Under the pieces are notes generated by a model that saw only the letters and a program-made list of their open reading frames with translations, was not told the DNA's origin and ran no database searches. 6,094 bases of DNA, taken from the NCBI GenBank assembly GCA_000715855.1, contig KL571308.1:63413-69506 (forward strand), in the 5' to 3' direction. This DNA comes from Actinoplanes liguriensis (GTDB taxonomy: Bacteria > Actinomycetota > Actinomycetes > Mycobacteriales > Micromonosporaceae). The position numbers and the translations under genes were made by a program. Numbering within the stretch: position 1 is the stretch's first letter; each line of letters begins with the position of its first letter. Positions 5,940 through 6,094 of this stretch are shown here, piece by piece.

Positions 5940-5966
5940 GATGTGCACCGATGTCGACACATCGAT
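5937..5966. promoter_or_regulatory. Operator-like dyad with three GATGT half-sites
   Basis: GATGTG (5940-5945) and CACATC (5958-5963) are inverted repeats, extendable to nine positions each side (5937-5945 with 5958-5966, one G-T pair). A second GATGT at 5950-5954 pairs as CGATGT/ACATCG (5949-5954 and 5959-5964, four-base spacer), and TGTCGACA (5952-5959) is a perfect palindrome. The cluster begins within the -10 and covers the predicted transcript start, a typical repressor position. Confidence 0.5.
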
Positions 5967-6011
5967 TCCCCGATTTCGGATCCGACCCGGGCCCGGTCAC
6001 GGGAATCGATG
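5960..6011 (+). repeat. Perfect 11-base inverted repeat in the leader of the secreted-protein gene
   Basis: CATCGATTCCC (5960-5970) and GGGAATCGATG (6001-6011) are exact inverted repeats enclosing 30 bases. Inside lie two further palindromes, TCGGATCCGA (5976-5985) and CCGGGCCCGG (5987-5996). The right arm covers the alternative ATG at 6009 and ends 7 bases before the AAGGA ribosome site. The left arm shares its ACATCG edge with the upstream dyad, so the two cannot form at once. Confidence 0.75.
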
Positions 6012-6029
6012 ACTGGGAAAGGAAACCAC

Positions 6030-6094
6030 GTGCGCATCTCTCGACGTCCACTCTGGGCGGCGTGCCTCGCCGTCGGGATCGCGGTCCCCACCGT
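6030..6094 (+). CDS. N-terminus of a secreted protein with Tat-like signal peptide (partial)
   Basis: Twenty-one complete codons from GTG 6030, cut by the window edge. The start is supported by AAGGA (6019-6023) six bases upstream. The residues show a basic n-region (Arg2, Arg5, Arg6), then a hydrophobic core LWAACLAVGIAV (8-19), the form of a signal peptide. SRRPLW (4-9) is close to the twin-arginine S-R-R-x-F-L pattern, so export by the Tat pathway is possible; a Sec signal is equally possible. No lipobox is seen in what is present. An in-frame ATG at 6009 would add seven residues (MTGKGNH) and has a poorer ribosome site. The mature protein lies outside the window, so its function is unknown. 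It is divergent from the exonuclease-like operon and preceded by an elaborate regulatory region. Confidence 0.65.
   Translation, partial: MRISRRPLWAACLAVGIAVPT

Larger units (their letters stand above)
5751..6029. other. Intergenic region between divergent mini-exonuclease and secreted-protein genes
   Basis: About 280 bases without a supported gene. The right half holds the promoter and inverted repeats described separately. The left part (5751-5930) shows no clear promoter for the minus-strand operon: CATACT on the minus strand (about 5883-5888) is a possible -10 but has no -35. A minus-strand frame runs through from 5960, but its translation is Arg-rich and unlike a protein domain. Confidence 0.5.

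Noticed and set aside
5751..5960. N-terminal extension of the mini-exonuclease (starts at 5960 or 5786)
   Set aside because: The extra residues are Arg-rich and unlike a nuclease, and ATG 5750 has a better ribosome site directly before the ExoI motif.
5941..6029. Known riboswitch such as the c-di-AMP (ydaO) type often found before secreted wall hydrolases
   Set aside because: I could not find the conserved core segments of that motif; the region is short and dominated by simple inverted repeats.
1..6094. Mobile elements, CRISPR arrays, tRNA or rRNA genes
   Set aside because: No transposase or integrase motif, no regular repeat-spacer array, and no cloverleaf or rRNA-like sequence was seen on either strand.

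Overview
The window is GC-rich DNA with dense convergent and divergent gene packing, GTG and TTG starts, strong third-position G/C bias and proteins of actinobacterial type. It is most likely chromosomal DNA of a high-GC actinomycete. I lean towards Micromonosporaceae/Actinoplanes-like, but that is an impression from protein style and was not tested. There is no insertion sequence, tRNA, rRNA or CRISPR array.

Layout, left to right. (1) 1-830, minus: the N-terminal two thirds of a PLP-dependent fold-type I aminotransferase of the LysN/2-aminoadipate type, running off the left edge. (2) 831-1141: a divergent control region with direct repeats on the aminotransferase side and a structured leader on the other side. 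(3) 1142-2740, plus: a complete two-cassette ABC-F ATPase (ribosome-acting, not a transporter). (4) 2836-3672, plus: uppP, undecaprenyl-diphosphatase, with a TTG start and followed by a strong intrinsic terminator. (5) 3800-4549, minus: a conserved actinobacterial protein with an N-terminal small domain, a Pro/Lys/Glu-rich linker and a C-terminal coiled coil, convergent with uppP and with its own terminator-like hairpin. (6) 4633-5750, minus: a two-gene unit joined by an ATGA overlap, made of a tiny DEDDh exonuclease-like protein followed by a 287-residue protein I do not recognise. (7) 5751-6029: a regulatory region with a good sigma-70-like promoter and a striking set of inverted repeats. 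(8) 6030-6094, plus: the start of a secreted protein with a twin-arginine-like signal peptide, cut by the right edge.

Functionally, the ABC-F gene and uppP are both of a kind that can confer antibiotic tolerance (ribosome protection; recycling of the lipid carrier that bacitracin targets). They are separately promoted neighbours rather than a proven operon. The three most interesting points are: the exonuclease-like protein, which keeps its first and last active-site motifs but appears to have lost its whole middle in frame; the ABC-F leader, where a start-stop mini-ORF sits inside two mutually exclusive stems next to the ribosome-binding site; and the leader of the secreted-protein gene, where one strand can pair with either of two partners, including a perfect 11-bp arm.
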